Assembly (NCBI GenBank): GCA_023428905.1
Contig: JAEYWP010000024.1
Location: 124,001-188,000, forward strand
DNA length: 64,000 bases
Source: Verrucomicrobiota bacterium
GTDB taxonomy: Bacteria; Verrucomicrobiota; Verrucomicrobiia; Opitutales; Opitutaceae
Direction: 5' to 3'
Part shown: positions 16,603 to 27,207 of the stretch, piece after piece
Numbering within the stretch: the first letter of the stretch is position 1
Layout: the number at the start of each line of letters is the position of its first letter
Notes under the pieces: model-generated
Database searches by the model: none
Told to the model about the DNA's origin: nothing
Seen by the model: only the letters and a program-made list of their open reading frames with translations
Position numbers and translations under genes: made by a program

Positions 16603-19023
16603 TCAGGTGTGCCGGAGGGCCAGCGCCGGAGGTATCCGGCTCGCTCGGAGCACGGGAATGGCGGCGGAAATCAAACCGGCGACGGCCAGCAGCAACCCTG
16701 TGACCACCAGGCTCTGGGGGTCATGGGCCTCCACTCCGAAAAGCTGCGACTGCAGGACGCCGCCAAACGCGAGTGCAGCGACGAAGCCCAGGCCGAGACC
16801 CACGCCCACCAAGGAGCCCACCTCCCGGGTCATCTGACCGGCGACTCTCGCGGGACTGGCTCCCAGCGCCATGCGCAAGCCGAACTCGGGAGTGCGGTGG
16901 GTGACGGTGAGCGCGACGCAGGCGTAGATCCCAAAAAGCGTGAAACCGAGCGTCGTGGCGGCGAGCACCGCAAAGAGGTGCGAGAGAAGCCGCGGTTGGA
17001 CGGCGGTGCGGGAGACCCACTCCTCCATCGGGGCGAAATGGCCAGCCAGTGCCGGGTCCACCTTTTGCACCGCTTCACGCAGCGCGGCCACCGGAAGCGG
17101 CACACCCGGCTGCAGCCGCACCATAAGGGTGCTGAAAAACCACGGCACCTGCCGCTGGGCGACGAAGAGTTGCGGCGGCACCGGGTCGGCGAGGTTATCC
17201 TGCCGGGAATCAGCGAAGACCCCCGCAATTTCGTGTTCGCGGCCCGACAGCCACGGCACCAAGCGGAGCTTCCGTCCCAGCGCGTTGCCGTCGGGGGCGA
17301 GTTGGCGCGCCAGGGTTTCATTGACCCAAACCACTGCCGCCCCGGCTTCGTGGTCGTCGGCCGTCAGGGCCCGTCCCCCTCGGAGGGGAAGCCGCAGCAC
17401 GGTGTTAAAATCCGGCGAGACAAAATGGTACACCGCTTCGGCGGAGCTTCCCTGCCCCGCCGTGCCTCCGACCTCGGTGTAAGGAAACCGCAGCGAGATG
17501 CCGCCGAGCGGCGCGCTGGCATCGACCGCCGCAGCCTCGACCCCTGGGACTGACTCCACGGCTGCGACGAGGTTGTCGAAATAGCGGGCCAGGGATGGAT
17601 TGTCGTCGTAACGAGAGGGCGCCGGCGAAATGCGCGTCGCGTAGACCCGCTCGAACGAAACACCCGCGGGCACTGCAGTGAGCCGGGCGAGGCTTCTCCA
17701 AAGGAGGGTCGCTCCCGACAAGACCACAAAGGTCAGCGCCACCTGTCCCACCAGCAACCAGCGCTGAAGACGACGCACACCGGGCGCGGCACTCGCGCGC
17801 GGACTGGATTCCTTGATCAGATCGTTCGCATCGACCCGCGCCGCCTGAAGCGCCGGGATCAGGCCGGCGAGCAGGGCGGCCGCAACCGCGCAGACTCCCG
17901 CGACCGCCAGGACGAAGGGATCCAGTGACACCTCGTTCGAACGCGGGAGAAGTTCCGGCGGTATTTGGTTAACCACGACGCGCAGCACCACCCAGGCGGT
18001 GGCAAGGCCCACTGCCGCGCCCGGCAGCGCAAGGACCAGGTTTTCAAAAAGCACCTGGCGCAGCACCGCCGCGGGTGGTGCGCCCAACGCCTGGCGCAGG
18101 GCCATCTCGCCGCGGCGCCGCAGACCGCGCCCCAGCAGCAGGCTGGCGAGGTTGAAACAGGCCACCAGCAGGAGCAGGCCCGTCGCGCCGAACAGCAGCC
18201 ATAGGATGCCGCTGACTCCCTTGACGCGCAGGGCGTGCAGTGGCGCCGCCGCCATGCGCCAACCCTGGTTGGTCTCAGGATGCTGCTGTTCGAGATCCGC
18301 GGAGATGGCCGCGGCCTCAGCGTGAACCTGCGCGGCGGTTGACTGAGGCGCACGCCGGCCGATCGCGATCCAATAGCGCGAGTCGCGCACAAAGTTCTCC
18401 CCAGCCTCGCGGGCGAAGGGCACCCACACGTCGACGAAGGCGGGCTCCCGGACCACCGCTGGCATCACGCCGATCACCGTTGTCGGGCGGTCGTTCAAGG
18501 TGATGACGGTGCCTACGACGCCAGGACTCGCATCAAAACGACTGCGCCAGACCTCCTCGCTGAGCAGCACGGCGGCCGGTGCGCTGACGGAAAACTCGGC
18601 GTGCGTAAAGAGTCGTCCCAGGAGCGGACGTGAGCCGAGGGTGGCAAAAAAACCCTCCGTCACGAGCGTCGCGTTCAACTGCACCGGTTGCTCCCCAGGA
18701 CGCTGCCAGGTCGCAAAGTCGGGGCGGTAGGCGCCGGTGGAGACACAGGCGGTCTGGCGCGCGGCAAAATCGCGAAAATCCAGGACCGAGATCGCAGGCT
18801 GGACGACGGATTTGTCGCGGTTGACCGCCTGAAGTCCCACCAGCTCGTGCGCCGCCTGGAAAGGCAACGGCCGCACCAGGATCGCGTTGATTAGGGAAAA
18901 TACGACCGTGACGGCGCCCACGCCCGTGCCCAGCAGGAGGATGGCCGCAAGCGCAAAGCCCGGAGACCGCAGCAGCTGGGCAAACCCGCGGCGGAGTTCC
19001 GTCAGAAGGTGGAGCGAGGACAT
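16603..19023 (-). CDS. ADOP-type duplicated MacB/FtsX permease
   Basis: The protein has 806 residues from ATG 19023. The layout is a MacB-like periplasmic core and FtsX permease domain, twice: TM near residue 20-45 (AAILLLGTGVGAVTVVFSLI), periplasmic part, three TMs (about 255-400), a second periplasmic part (about 430-660) and three C-terminal TMs ending in ASRIPPALALRHT. This is the acidobacterial duplicated orphan permease family. These proteins usually lack a nearby ATPase gene, and none is seen here. The substrate is unknown; macrolide-type export or lipoprotein/peptide handling are family possibilities. The promoter shares a motif with the kinase gene upstream. Confidence 0.87.
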   Translation of the reverse strand: MSSLHLLTELRRGFAQLLRSPGFALAAILLLGTGVGAVTVVFSLINAILVRPLPFQAAHELVGLQAVNRDKSVVQPAISVLDFRDFAARQTACVSTGAYRPDFATWQRPGEQPVQLNATLVTEGFFATLGSRPLLGRLFTHAEFSVSAPAAVLLSEEVWRSRFDASPGVVGTVITLNDRPTTVIGVMPAVVREPAFVDVWVPFAREAGENFVRDSRYWIAIGRRAPQSTAAQVHAEAAAISADLEQQHPETNQGWRMAAAPLHALRVKGVSGILWLLFGATGLLLLVACFNLASLLLGRGLRRRGEMALRQALGAPPAAVLRQVLFENLVLALPGAAVGLATAWVVLRVVVNQIPPELLPRSNEVSLDPFVLAVAGVCAVAAALLAGLIPALQAARVDANDLIKESSPRASAAPGVRRLQRWLLVGQVALTFVVLSGATLLWRSLARLTAVPAGVSFERVYATRISPAPSRYDDNPSLARYFDNLVAAVESVPGVEAAAVDASAPLGGISLRFPYTEVGGTAGQGSSAEAVYHFVSPDFNTVLRLPLRGGRALTADDHEAGAAVVWVNETLARQLAPDGNALGRKLRLVPWLSGREHEIAGVFADSRQDNLADPVPPQLFVAQRQVPWFFSTLMVRLQPGVPLPVAALREAVQKVDPALAGHFAPMEEWVSRTAVQPRLLSHLFAVLAATTLGFTLFGIYACVALTVTHRTPEFGLRMALGASPARVAGQMTREVGSLVGVGLGLGFVAALAFGGVLQSQLFGVEAHDPQSLVVTGLLLAVAGLISAAIPVLRASRIPPALALRHT

Positions 19024-19065
19024 GCCGCCATCCTGCCAGACGCGCGGCCTCGAAATCATCCGGCA

Positions 19066-19098
19066 GACGTCATGCCCGACGTCATGCCGCAGCATGAC
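19066..19098. promoter_or_regulatory. Repeated GTCATG motif upstream of ADOP permease
   Basis: GACGTCATGCC occurs twice with a 12-bp period (19066-19076 and 19078-19088), and the second copy forms an inverted pair with GCATGAC (19092-19098). In the gene direction it reads GCGGCATGAC-N6-CATGAC, 46 bp before the start codon. The same pattern stands before the kinase gene. Probable site for the LuxR-type regulator encoded next door. Confidence 0.6.
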
Positions 19099-19118
19099 CG
19101 TCGTGCCCCCCCACTCGC

Positions 19119-19778
19119 CTAGATCAGGCCGAGTTCACGGGCTCGCAGCGCGGCCTGGGTGCGGTCGAGGACGCCCAGTTTCCCGAGCACCTGGGTCATG
19201 TGGTTTTTCACCGTGCCTTCCGTGATCCCCAGTCGGGTGGCAATCTCCTTGTTTGAAAGTCCCTCGGCGAGGGAGGCCAGGACGGACAGTTCCCGCGACG
19301 AAAGCGGTTCCGGGAGGGCGGGATGCAGGCTGCGGCGGAGCTCACGCTGGGCCAGCCGATTGTATTCACCCAGCACCTTCGCGGCGACCGACGGGTGCAG
19401 GATTCCGTCGCCCCGCGCCACCGCCAGGATGGCTTCGAAGAGCTTTTCGGACGGCGCCGCCTTGAGCAGGTAACCGGCGGCGCCGGCCTGGATCGCTGCA
19501 AAGACCTCGTCGTCGTCCTCGAAGGTGGTGAGCACGAGGACTCGGGTTTGCGGCGCTTGCTGCAGGATCAGCCGCGTGGCTTCCACCCCGTTCATCGTGG
19601 GCATGCGCAGGTCCATCAACACCACCTGCGGTTTCAGACGGACGGCCAGCTCGACCGCCTGGGCGCCATCCGAGGCCGTACCCACCACGCTGAAACGCGG
19701 GTCAAAACCCACCAGGGTGTTCAGGGCCTCGCGAAAGAGCGCCTGGTCGTCGACCAGAAGAACGGAAACGGTGCTCAT
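19119..19778 (-). CDS. NarL/LuxR-type response regulator
   Basis: The protein has 219 residues. The receiver domain (1-120) contains the acidic pair VDD (10-11), the phosphorylation site Asp56 in VVLMDLRMP, and the Thr and Lys positions (VLTTFED, LLKAAPSEK). The C-terminal LuxR helix-turn-helix is LSNKEIATRLGITEGTVKNH. It overlaps the upstream histidine kinase gene by ATGA, so the two form a two-component pair. It probably binds the GCGGCATGAC-N6-CATGAC sites before both the kinase and the ADOP permease gene. Confidence 0.94.
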   Translation of the reverse strand: MSTVSVLLVDDQALFREALNTLVGFDPRFSVVGTASDGAQAVELAVRLKPQVVLMDLRMPTMNGVEATRLILQQAPQTRVLVLTTFEDDDEVFAAIQAGAAGYLLKAAPSEKLFEAILAVARGDGILHPSVAAKVLGEYNRLAQRELRRSLHPALPEPLSSRELSVLASLAEGLSNKEIATRLGITEGTVKNHMTQVLGKLGVLDRTQAALRARELGLI

Positions 19779-20947
19779 GCCGGGACGCTCACCCGCAGTT
19801 GGAATTCGCCGGCCCGGCCCGCTTCAGCAGAGAGGCTTCCCCCCAGTCCCGTGATCCGCTCTCGCAGTCCCATCAATCCGTATCCAGGCGGTTGTGACGA
19901 GGACGACGCGACGCACCCGTCATTTCGCACCTCGAGCGACACCGCCTGGGTGTTCCGGTAATCCAGGCAAAGTTCGATGCGCGAGGCGCGCGCATGTTTG
20001 CGCACGTTCGTCAGGCCTTCTTGCGCGGTTCGAAAGAGAGTCTGCTCCACCTCCGGCGGCAGGCGGCGGACAGGTCCCTCGACGCAAAGGACAGCCGGGT
20101 TGCCGCTCTCTCGCACGAGGCCAGCCAGGCTTTCCGGGAGCGGCAGGGTCGCTCCCGCGGTGCGGAGGGCGCCGACCGAGCGTCGTACCTCCTCGAGGGC
20201 GCGTTGCGCGAGCTGCTCGGCCGACCGGATCCCCTCCGCAGCGCGGTCGGGATCGCGTTGGAGGCCAGCCTGGGCGGCCTGGAGCTGCACCGTGATCACG
20301 GTGAGGTAGTGCCCCAGGCCGTCGTGGATATCGCGGGCGATGCGGTTGCGTTCCTCCGCGGCAGCGAGGGCCGCCTGCTGCTCGGCGGTGGCACGCAACT
20401 GCGCGTTCGCGCGCTCCAGCTCCTCCGCCAGCGACTCGGACTGGTGCTGCGCCTTGATGGAGCGCACCATCGCCAGGGTGATCACGGCGGTGAAGAGGTA
20501 GGCGACGGCCAGAGAAAGCATGCCACCGGTGGCGTGTTTGACCGTGAGATTGGGGCCGTAGAAGGCCCAGGTGCTGACACCGAAATACGCGGCGGCGACA
20601 AGCGCTGCGCCCCAGCCAGGGAGCCTGCCCACGGCATGGCTCACCATCGGCATCGCCAGGAGCCAGGTAAAATTGCTGGGAACGCGGGAGGCGCAGATGG
20701 CCACAAAAAACAGCCACTGGAGCGGATGGAAAATGAAGGGCCATGCCCGCGGGAAGCGTTGTCTCAGGTCGGGCTCAAACCATCCGGTGACAAAAATGCA
20801 GAGCAGCCCGCCGACCAGGACCGGGCCATGCAGGGGCCAGGGCTCAAAGCGGCTGGTCAGCGACGTGCCGATGAGCACCGTCAGCAAGAGGGCGTTCATC
20901 ACCCAATTGCTGCGCTCGTCGAAAAGGTCCGGCTGCCGGGAAGTCAC
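19775..20947 (-). CDS. NarX/DesK-type sensor histidine kinase
   Basis: The protein has 390 residues. Roughly five to six TM segments fill residues 15-165 with no large periplasmic sensor, so the signal is probably sensed in or near the membrane. A short coiled coil leads to HisKA_3 with the phospho-acceptor His in NRIARDIHDGLGHYLTVI. The ATP-binding domain shows TAQEGLTNVRKHA and GYGLMGLRERI. Domain order and size match DesK/NarX-type kinases. It is the first gene of the operon and is directly coupled to its response regulator. Confidence 0.92.
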   Translation of the reverse strand: MTSRQPDLFDERSNWVMNALLLTVLIGTSLTSRFEPWPLHGPVLVGGLLCIFVTGWFEPDLRQRFPRAWPFIFHPLQWLFFVAICASRVPSNFTWLLAMPMVSHAVGRLPGWGAALVAAAYFGVSTWAFYGPNLTVKHATGGMLSLAVAYLFTAVITLAMVRSIKAQHQSESLAEELERANAQLRATAEQQAALAAAEERNRIARDIHDGLGHYLTVITVQLQAAQAGLQRDPDRAAEGIRSAEQLAQRALEEVRRSVGALRTAGATLPLPESLAGLVRESGNPAVLCVEGPVRRLPPEVEQTLFRTAQEGLTNVRKHARASRIELCLDYRNTQAVSLEVRNDGCVASSSSQPPGYGLMGLRERITGLGGSLSAEAGRAGEFQLRVSVPA

Positions 20948-20991
20948 GAAAGCGGAGCCTGACGCGCCCGGTGCGGGCAGGCAATAGGACG

Positions 20992-21016
20992 AAAGTCATG
21001 GTCGAGGTCATGCCGC
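20992..21016. promoter_or_regulatory. Motif GCGGCATGAC-N6-CATGAC upstream of histidine kinase
   Basis: On the coding (minus) strand the site reads GCGGCATGAC, six bases, CATGAC, lying 48 bp before the kinase start codon. It agrees with the site upstream of the permease gene (19069-19090) at all 16 motif bases, plus three of the six spacer bases, at nearly the same distance from the start. Suggests autoregulation. Confidence 0.6.
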
Positions 21017-21094
21017 CATCCGGTTCTGCGCTGACCGTCACGCCCCCGGCTGCGGATGACGGACCGGCCGGGACCGACTTCCCTCTGTCGCTGC

Positions 21095-22354
21095 CTATGG
21101 CGCAATGCCCCAGCGTCGGGTAAAGGGATAATAGATGAACAGAGGACGGCCCACGACATCCTCCTTCGGGACGTAGCCCCAATAACGGCTGTCCAGGCTG
21201 CTCGCCGAGTTGTCGCCCAAGGCCATGAACTTGTCGTTGGGAACCGTGGCAACACTGCCCCTGGCCAGCAGGCCAATATTGCGGTAGCCGGGGTACTTGT
21301 CCTCTCGCCGCGCGTTTTTGTCGAACGCCTTGGAGCCGGTGATCGGCTCGCCGTTGCGGATGAGGGTGGAATCCCGGATCTCGAGCTGGTCGCCCGGTGC
21401 GCCTACCAGGCGCTTGATGTAATACTGATCCGTGGGCCCTGGCATCTGCGGGTGCAGCGCCGTCAGTTGCCGCGTGCGAAAGACAAAACCGTCGCCTATG
21501 TCGGGCTGGAAAAAGTGGTAGCTGAACCGGTCGACGAACAACTGGTCGCCGGTGAGCAGGTCGAAACGCAGGAGGGAGTCTCCCTGGCTCACCTCGCGGT
21601 CGAGAGTCGCCACCTGATAATGGAACGTGCGCCGGTTGGAGGAGCGGATCTTCTTTTCCACCTCACCCGGCTGCAGCTTGAAATACTCCCGGATCACCGG
21701 TTCGAGGTCGAAGTCGGCCGGCACCTGGATCGGAATGCGTTCCTCCCCGACATAGAGGGAGTATTCGCGGACGGTGGTGGGGATGATCAGCCATTTTCGG
21801 CCGGGCTTGAGCTCGGAGAAAAGCTGCCAGCGCGAATCCCCGTCGGAGACCACTGCCAGGCCGACTTTTCCGGAAACCGGGGCAGCGACATGTTTGTGCT
21901 GGGCGCCAAATGCGACCAGGCGGGCGATGCGCACCACCGGACCCGGTGCGTCGTCGGGTTCCGAATACACCTGGGGTGTCATCCCATAATAACTCGGCCA
22001 CATCGAGTTGGTCGGGATCTTGAATGGCTGGATGAAATAGGTGCGGATGCCCAGGACGACGATCGCCGCAACAAGGAAGAATTCGACGTACTCCTGGAGG
22101 GTCGACTTCGGGTAGAAGGAACCCCCGGTGCGGCGCAGCACCTCCTCCAGACCCTCGATCCCCAGCTTCAGCTTGCTGGCGTCGGCCTTGTCGCGGAGTT
22201 GGCCCCGCAGCATCTCGATTCGTTGGACGAGCTGGTTGCGCTCGGTCTCCTGCAACTGGTCGCGGCGGTAGTGGAAGATCTTGTCCGCAAGCTCGAGCCA
22301 GTTCGTGGCGTTGGCCCGCATCTTCTTCTCCACCGATGCAAAAAGTCCGAACAC
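21095..22354 (-). CDS. lepB: Signal peptidase I
   Basis: Cleaves signal peptides of secreted proteins on the outer face of the inner membrane. The protein has 419 residues. A cytoplasmic N-terminal extension of about 90 residues is Lys/Arg-rich and partly coiled. One TM (EFFLVAAIVVLGIRTYFI) is followed by the catalytic Ser in PTNSMWPSYYG, the catalytic Lys in IKRLVGAPGDQLEI and the box GDNSASSLDSRYWGYVP. A long insertion of about 170 residues lies between the Ser and Lys boxes. It is 12 bp downstream of lepA, the classical lepA-lepB arrangement. Confidence 0.95.
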   Translation of the reverse strand: MFGLFASVEKKMRANATNWLELADKIFHYRRDQLQETERNQLVQRIEMLRGQLRDKADASKLKLGIEGLEEVLRRTGGSFYPKSTLQEYVEFFLVAAIVVLGIRTYFIQPFKIPTNSMWPSYYGMTPQVYSEPDDAPGPVVRIARLVAFGAQHKHVAAPVSGKVGLAVVSDGDSRWQLFSELKPGRKWLIIPTTVREYSLYVGEERIPIQVPADFDLEPVIREYFKLQPGEVEKKIRSSNRRTFHYQVATLDREVSQGDSLLRFDLLTGDQLFVDRFSYHFFQPDIGDGFVFRTRQLTALHPQMPGPTDQYYIKRLVGAPGDQLEIRDSTLIRNGEPITGSKAFDKNARREDKYPGYRNIGLLARGSVATVPNDKFMALGDNSASSLDSRYWGYVPKEDVVGRPLFIYYPFTRRWGIAP

Positions 22355-22366
22355 GGTGCCTCCGGT

Positions 22367-24163
<1,797 letters not shown>

Positions 24164-24171
24164 GAGAATAC

Positions 24172-24195
24172 CCCGCCCGGAGCGCACCGGGCGGG
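24172..24195. promoter_or_regulatory. Hairpin at the lepA translation start
   Basis: CCCGCCCGG (24172-24180) and CCGGGCGGG (24187-24195) form nine perfect base pairs with a six-base loop. It lies between fabD and lepA. It could be a terminator without a T-run, or a structure that hides the lepA ribosome-binding site. Confidence 0.5.
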
Positions 24196-24241
24196 ATGCA
24201 AAAGGTTAAACGTCCGAGCGTGCGGCTCGGGGGGCCACTTT

Positions 24242-25147
24242 TCAAGCGGCGAGTTCGGAAAACTCGGCGTAGCTTTTCACCGGCCAGTCCTTGTTCGTGC
24301 GGCGGGCGAGCCCCGCCAGGACCCCTCCCGGCCCGAGTTCAAGGAAGCTCGTTGCGCCCGCGGCTGCGGCTGACTGCATGCAATCTTCCCACAGGACTGA
24401 AGACACCACCTGCTTCACCAATGCGTCCCGGATCTCTGTCGGCGTGGAAACTGCCCGGCCGGTCGTATTGGTGAACACGGTGAATCGCGGGGTGGCGAAG
24501 GGGATCGACTGTAGGAAGGCGGCAAATGCAGCGCGTGCCGGTTCCATCAGGCGACTGTGGTACGCGCCGGCGACGTTCAGGGCCATCGCCTTCTTGATCC
24601 CTCGCGCCTTGGCGGCGGCGACGGCCGCCTCCACCTTGGTTTTTTCGCCCGAAATGATGATCTGCCCCGGGGCGTTGAAGTTGGCGGCCTCGATGTCGAA
24701 TTCGCGGCAGAGATCGAGCACCTTGGCCCGATCCTCACCGACGATGGCGGCCATTCCGCCCGTGGTCTTTTCACAGGCCAGCTGCATCAGACGGCCGCGC
24801 TCGGCGACCACGCGCAGACCGGTGGCAAAATCAAAAACACCAGCAGAGGTAAGCGCGGTGATCTCACCCAGACTGAGCCCCAGGGCGAAGCTCACCGCCG
24901 GCAGCTTGCCGAGTTCGCGTAGTGCGGCCTCCAGCGCGAGGCCGTGCACAAACAGCGCCGGCTGGCAGACCTTGGTCTGGGTCAATTCCGCGTCGGGCCC
25001 TTCGAAACACACCCGCGTCAGGTCCCAGCCGAGGACGCGGTTCGCTTCATCATAAAGCGCGCGGGCGGCCGCGGAGTTTTCGTAGAGCGATTTGCCCATG
25101 CCGACCTTCTGGGCGCCTTGCCCGGCAAAGAGGAGTGCGAGTGCCAT
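24242..25147 (-). CDS. fabD: Malonyl-CoA:ACP transacylase
   Basis: Loads malonyl groups onto ACP for fatty-acid synthesis. The protein has 301 residues from ATG 25147. N-terminal LLFAGQGAQKVGMGKSLYE is the family hallmark. The active-site Ser is in ALGLSLGEITAL (GLSLG), the Arg in VVAERGRLMQLA, and the His in NVAGAYHSRLMEPA. It follows the proline-rich protein gene by 85 bp, downstream of the pilT gene; no other fab genes are adjacent, and acpP or fabF may lie elsewhere. Confidence 0.95.
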   Translation of the reverse strand: MALALLFAGQGAQKVGMGKSLYENSAAARALYDEANRVLGWDLTRVCFEGPDAELTQTKVCQPALFVHGLALEAALRELGKLPAVSFALGLSLGEITALTSAGVFDFATGLRVVAERGRLMQLACEKTTGGMAAIVGEDRAKVLDLCREFDIEAANFNAPGQIIISGEKTKVEAAVAAAKARGIKKAMALNVAGAYHSRLMEPARAAFAAFLQSIPFATPRFTVFTNTTGRAVSTPTEIRDALVKQVVSSVLWEDCMQSAAAAGATSFLELGPGGVLAGLARRTNKDWPVKSYAEFSELAA

Positions 25148-25232
25148 AGGAAAACGTGAACTCCTACGGACCTCGGTTGCGCAAACCAAGCCCGAAAACC
25201 ACGCGCATTTTGCTGAACGCGCGCCCTGCGTC

Positions 25233-26021
25233 TCAGAAGCGCCGCAGTTGCGGGAAATACCGGGCCTCGTCCACCAGGGGGGCGGTGGGCGGCGGATACA
25301 CGTCCTGGCGAGGGGTCAGCGCTGGGCGGGAGCCGCCTGCTTCTGGCGCGGCGGGGAAGGCCAGGCCGGCCGGGGCGGCGGGCGCGGGCGGCGGGGGGAC
25401 GAAGGTGGACGAGGGGAAGGTGTAAGAACCGGGCGCAGGTTCTGCCGCGGCAAGATACGGATTGGGAGCGGGCGCGGCGCGGGGACCTCGCCGGGCGTCC
25501 CTCACGAGGCCGCTGGTGTCGATGGAGGATTGCGGCCGGAACCGACTTGGGACCGAACCGTCCGCGCCGAGCCGAGCGCCCTCCCCCGGGCTGCTGTCGA
25601 CGGTCGGCAGCAGCAGGCTGCGGTCGCGCGGAGTCAGCCAGCCCTCCAGGTATCCGTACAATGGATTTGCGGCCCGGGAGGTGGAGTCCGCCTCCTCGGT
25701 GCGGTCGCGGGTGGACGTTTCGCGGAAGCGGCTTTTCTGCTGGCTCGCCTCAAAGGCGTCGAGCAGCCAACCGCGCGAGGGAGCCGAGCCGGGCTGCGTG
25801 GGCGCCGCGCGATCGGGGCGCGCCGACAACATGGGAACCGGCAGCGCGTCGTCCAGCAGCGGCCCCTGGGGCAGCGCGCGCGTCGTGGTGGAGAGTTGCT
25901 TCAACTCCTCTCTCGCGGACTGAATCGGATCGGGTGCCGCCGGATGCTCCTCCGACTGCCCGAGAGCCAGCGCGACCGGGAACAGCAGGGAGGCAAGGTG
26001 CAGGGGCAACACCCGTCGCAT
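25233..26021 (-). CDS. Exported proline/alanine-rich protein of unknown function
   Basis: The protein has 262 residues. MRRVLPLHLASLLFPVALALG is a signal peptide; the rest is low-complexity, rich in Pro, Ala, Ser and Arg, with a stretch VPPPPAPAAPAGLAFPAAP. I recognise no domain. It starts 14 bp downstream of the PilT-like ATPase gene and is probably co-transcribed with it, so a periplasmic role connected with type IV pili is possible but unproven. Third-position GC is like its neighbours, supporting a real gene. Confidence 0.6.
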   Translation of the reverse strand: MRRVLPLHLASLLFPVALALGQSEEHPAAPDPIQSAREELKQLSTTTRALPQGPLLDDALPVPMLSARPDRAAPTQPGSAPSRGWLLDAFEASQQKSRFRETSTRDRTEEADSTSRAANPLYGYLEGWLTPRDRSLLLPTVDSSPGEGARLGADGSVPSRFRPQSSIDTSGLVRDARRGPRAAPAPNPYLAAAEPAPGSYTFPSSTFVPPPPAPAAPAGLAFPAAPEAGGSRPALTPRQDVYPPPTAPLVDEARYFPQLRRF

Positions 26022-26035
26022 ACGGCGCGGCAGAC

Positions 26036-27124
26036 TCAGGCTTTGATGAAGATGCCCTTGAGGTTCATCTCGAGGGCCTGGGGATTGGGAGAAAAACGAA
26101 GGCCGTCGGCCTTGGAGATTTTGCCCGCCTTGATCAGGCGGTAAAGGTCGCGATTGAAGGAGAAGGAGTGGGAATCGCCCGTACCCTCCAGCAGCCCCTG
26201 GATCTTTTCAAACTGCCCCTCGAGAATCAGCGTCTTGATGGTCGCATCCGCATTCAGGATCTCGTTGGCCGGCAGTCGTCCGCCACCTTCCAGCGCCGGG
26301 ATGAGCTTCTGGCAGATGATTCCGCGGATCGAGCCCGCGATCTGGCGGCGGGCCTGCAGTTGCTGCTCTGGCGGGAAAAATTCAAACAGGCGGGTGAGCG
26401 ATTGCGCCACCGTCGCCGCGTGCATGGTGGAAAGGACCAGGTGGCCCGTCTCGGCGGCCGCAATCGCGGTCTCGAAGGTTTCCCGGTCGCGCATTTCGCC
26501 GATCAGAATGATGTCGGGGTTCTGGCGAAGGACGGACTTGATCGCCAGCGGGAAGCTCGGGACATCCAGGCCGATCTCGCGCTGGTTGAAGACCGATTTG
26601 TCGTCCTGGAAGGTGAACTCGATCGGATCTTCGATTGTGACGATGTGCTTGTCGTACTGGTGATTGATCCAGTTGAGCATCGCCGCCATCGTCGAGCTCT
26701 TGCCCGAGCCGGTCGCGCCGCAAATCAGCAGGATGCCGTCCTTGCCCTGCGCGAGGTGCAGCAGCGGATCCGGCGTGAGGTTGAGGTCATCGAAGGTGGG
26801 AATGCGGCTTTTGATGTGCCGGAAGACGATGCTGACCGTGCCGCGCTGGTGGAACGCGTTGACGCGAAAGCGACCGACATTTTCCGCGGTGTACGCGAAA
26901 TCGATCTGCCCCTCGTTCTCCCACACAGTCTTGAACACGCGCGGCACATGGTCGTCCACGAAAGCCTGCGCCTCGGTGCCCGCAATTGGATCCATGTCCA
27001 CGGGTTTGAGGCGACCGGAGAGCCGCACGTATCCGGGTTTGTTGGATTTCACCACCACGTCGCTCGCCCCACTTTCCACCGCGAGTTTAAGCAGCTCGTT
27101 GAAGATCTCAGTGTGTAAGGACAT
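26036..27124 (-). CDS. Type IV pilus retraction ATPase, PilT/PilU family
   Basis: A hexameric cytoplasmic ATPase that powers pilus disassembly and twitching. The protein has 362 residues: N-terminal PAS-like domain (1-100), Walker A ICGATGSGKSSTM (136-143), Asp box VTIEDPIEF, Walker B PDIILIGEMRDRETFETA and His box STMHAATVAQS. The C-terminal TIKTLILEGQ aligns with the AIRNLIRE retraction motif, while the extra C-terminal tail (about 330-362) is more PilU-like. It is divergent from dapA across 83 bp. Confidence 0.9.
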   Translation of the reverse strand: MSLHTEIFNELLKLAVESGASDVVVKSNKPGYVRLSGRLKPVDMDPIAGTEAQAFVDDHVPRVFKTVWENEGQIDFAYTAENVGRFRVNAFHQRGTVSIVFRHIKSRIPTFDDLNLTPDPLLHLAQGKDGILLICGATGSGKSSTMAAMLNWINHQYDKHIVTIEDPIEFTFQDDKSVFNQREIGLDVPSFPLAIKSVLRQNPDIILIGEMRDRETFETAIAAAETGHLVLSTMHAATVAQSLTRLFEFFPPEQQLQARRQIAGSIRGIICQKLIPALEGGGRLPANEILNADATIKTLILEGQFEKIQGLLEGTGDSHSFSFNRDLYRLIKAGKISKADGLRFSPNPQALEMNLKGIFIKA

Positions 27125-27207
27125 GGGTATGTACAGGTAAAAAAAGCGTTGCGGATTTGGTAAATCGGGCTGCTCTCCCGTGCAAGGTATTCTCCTGTAA
27201 ACCCTCC

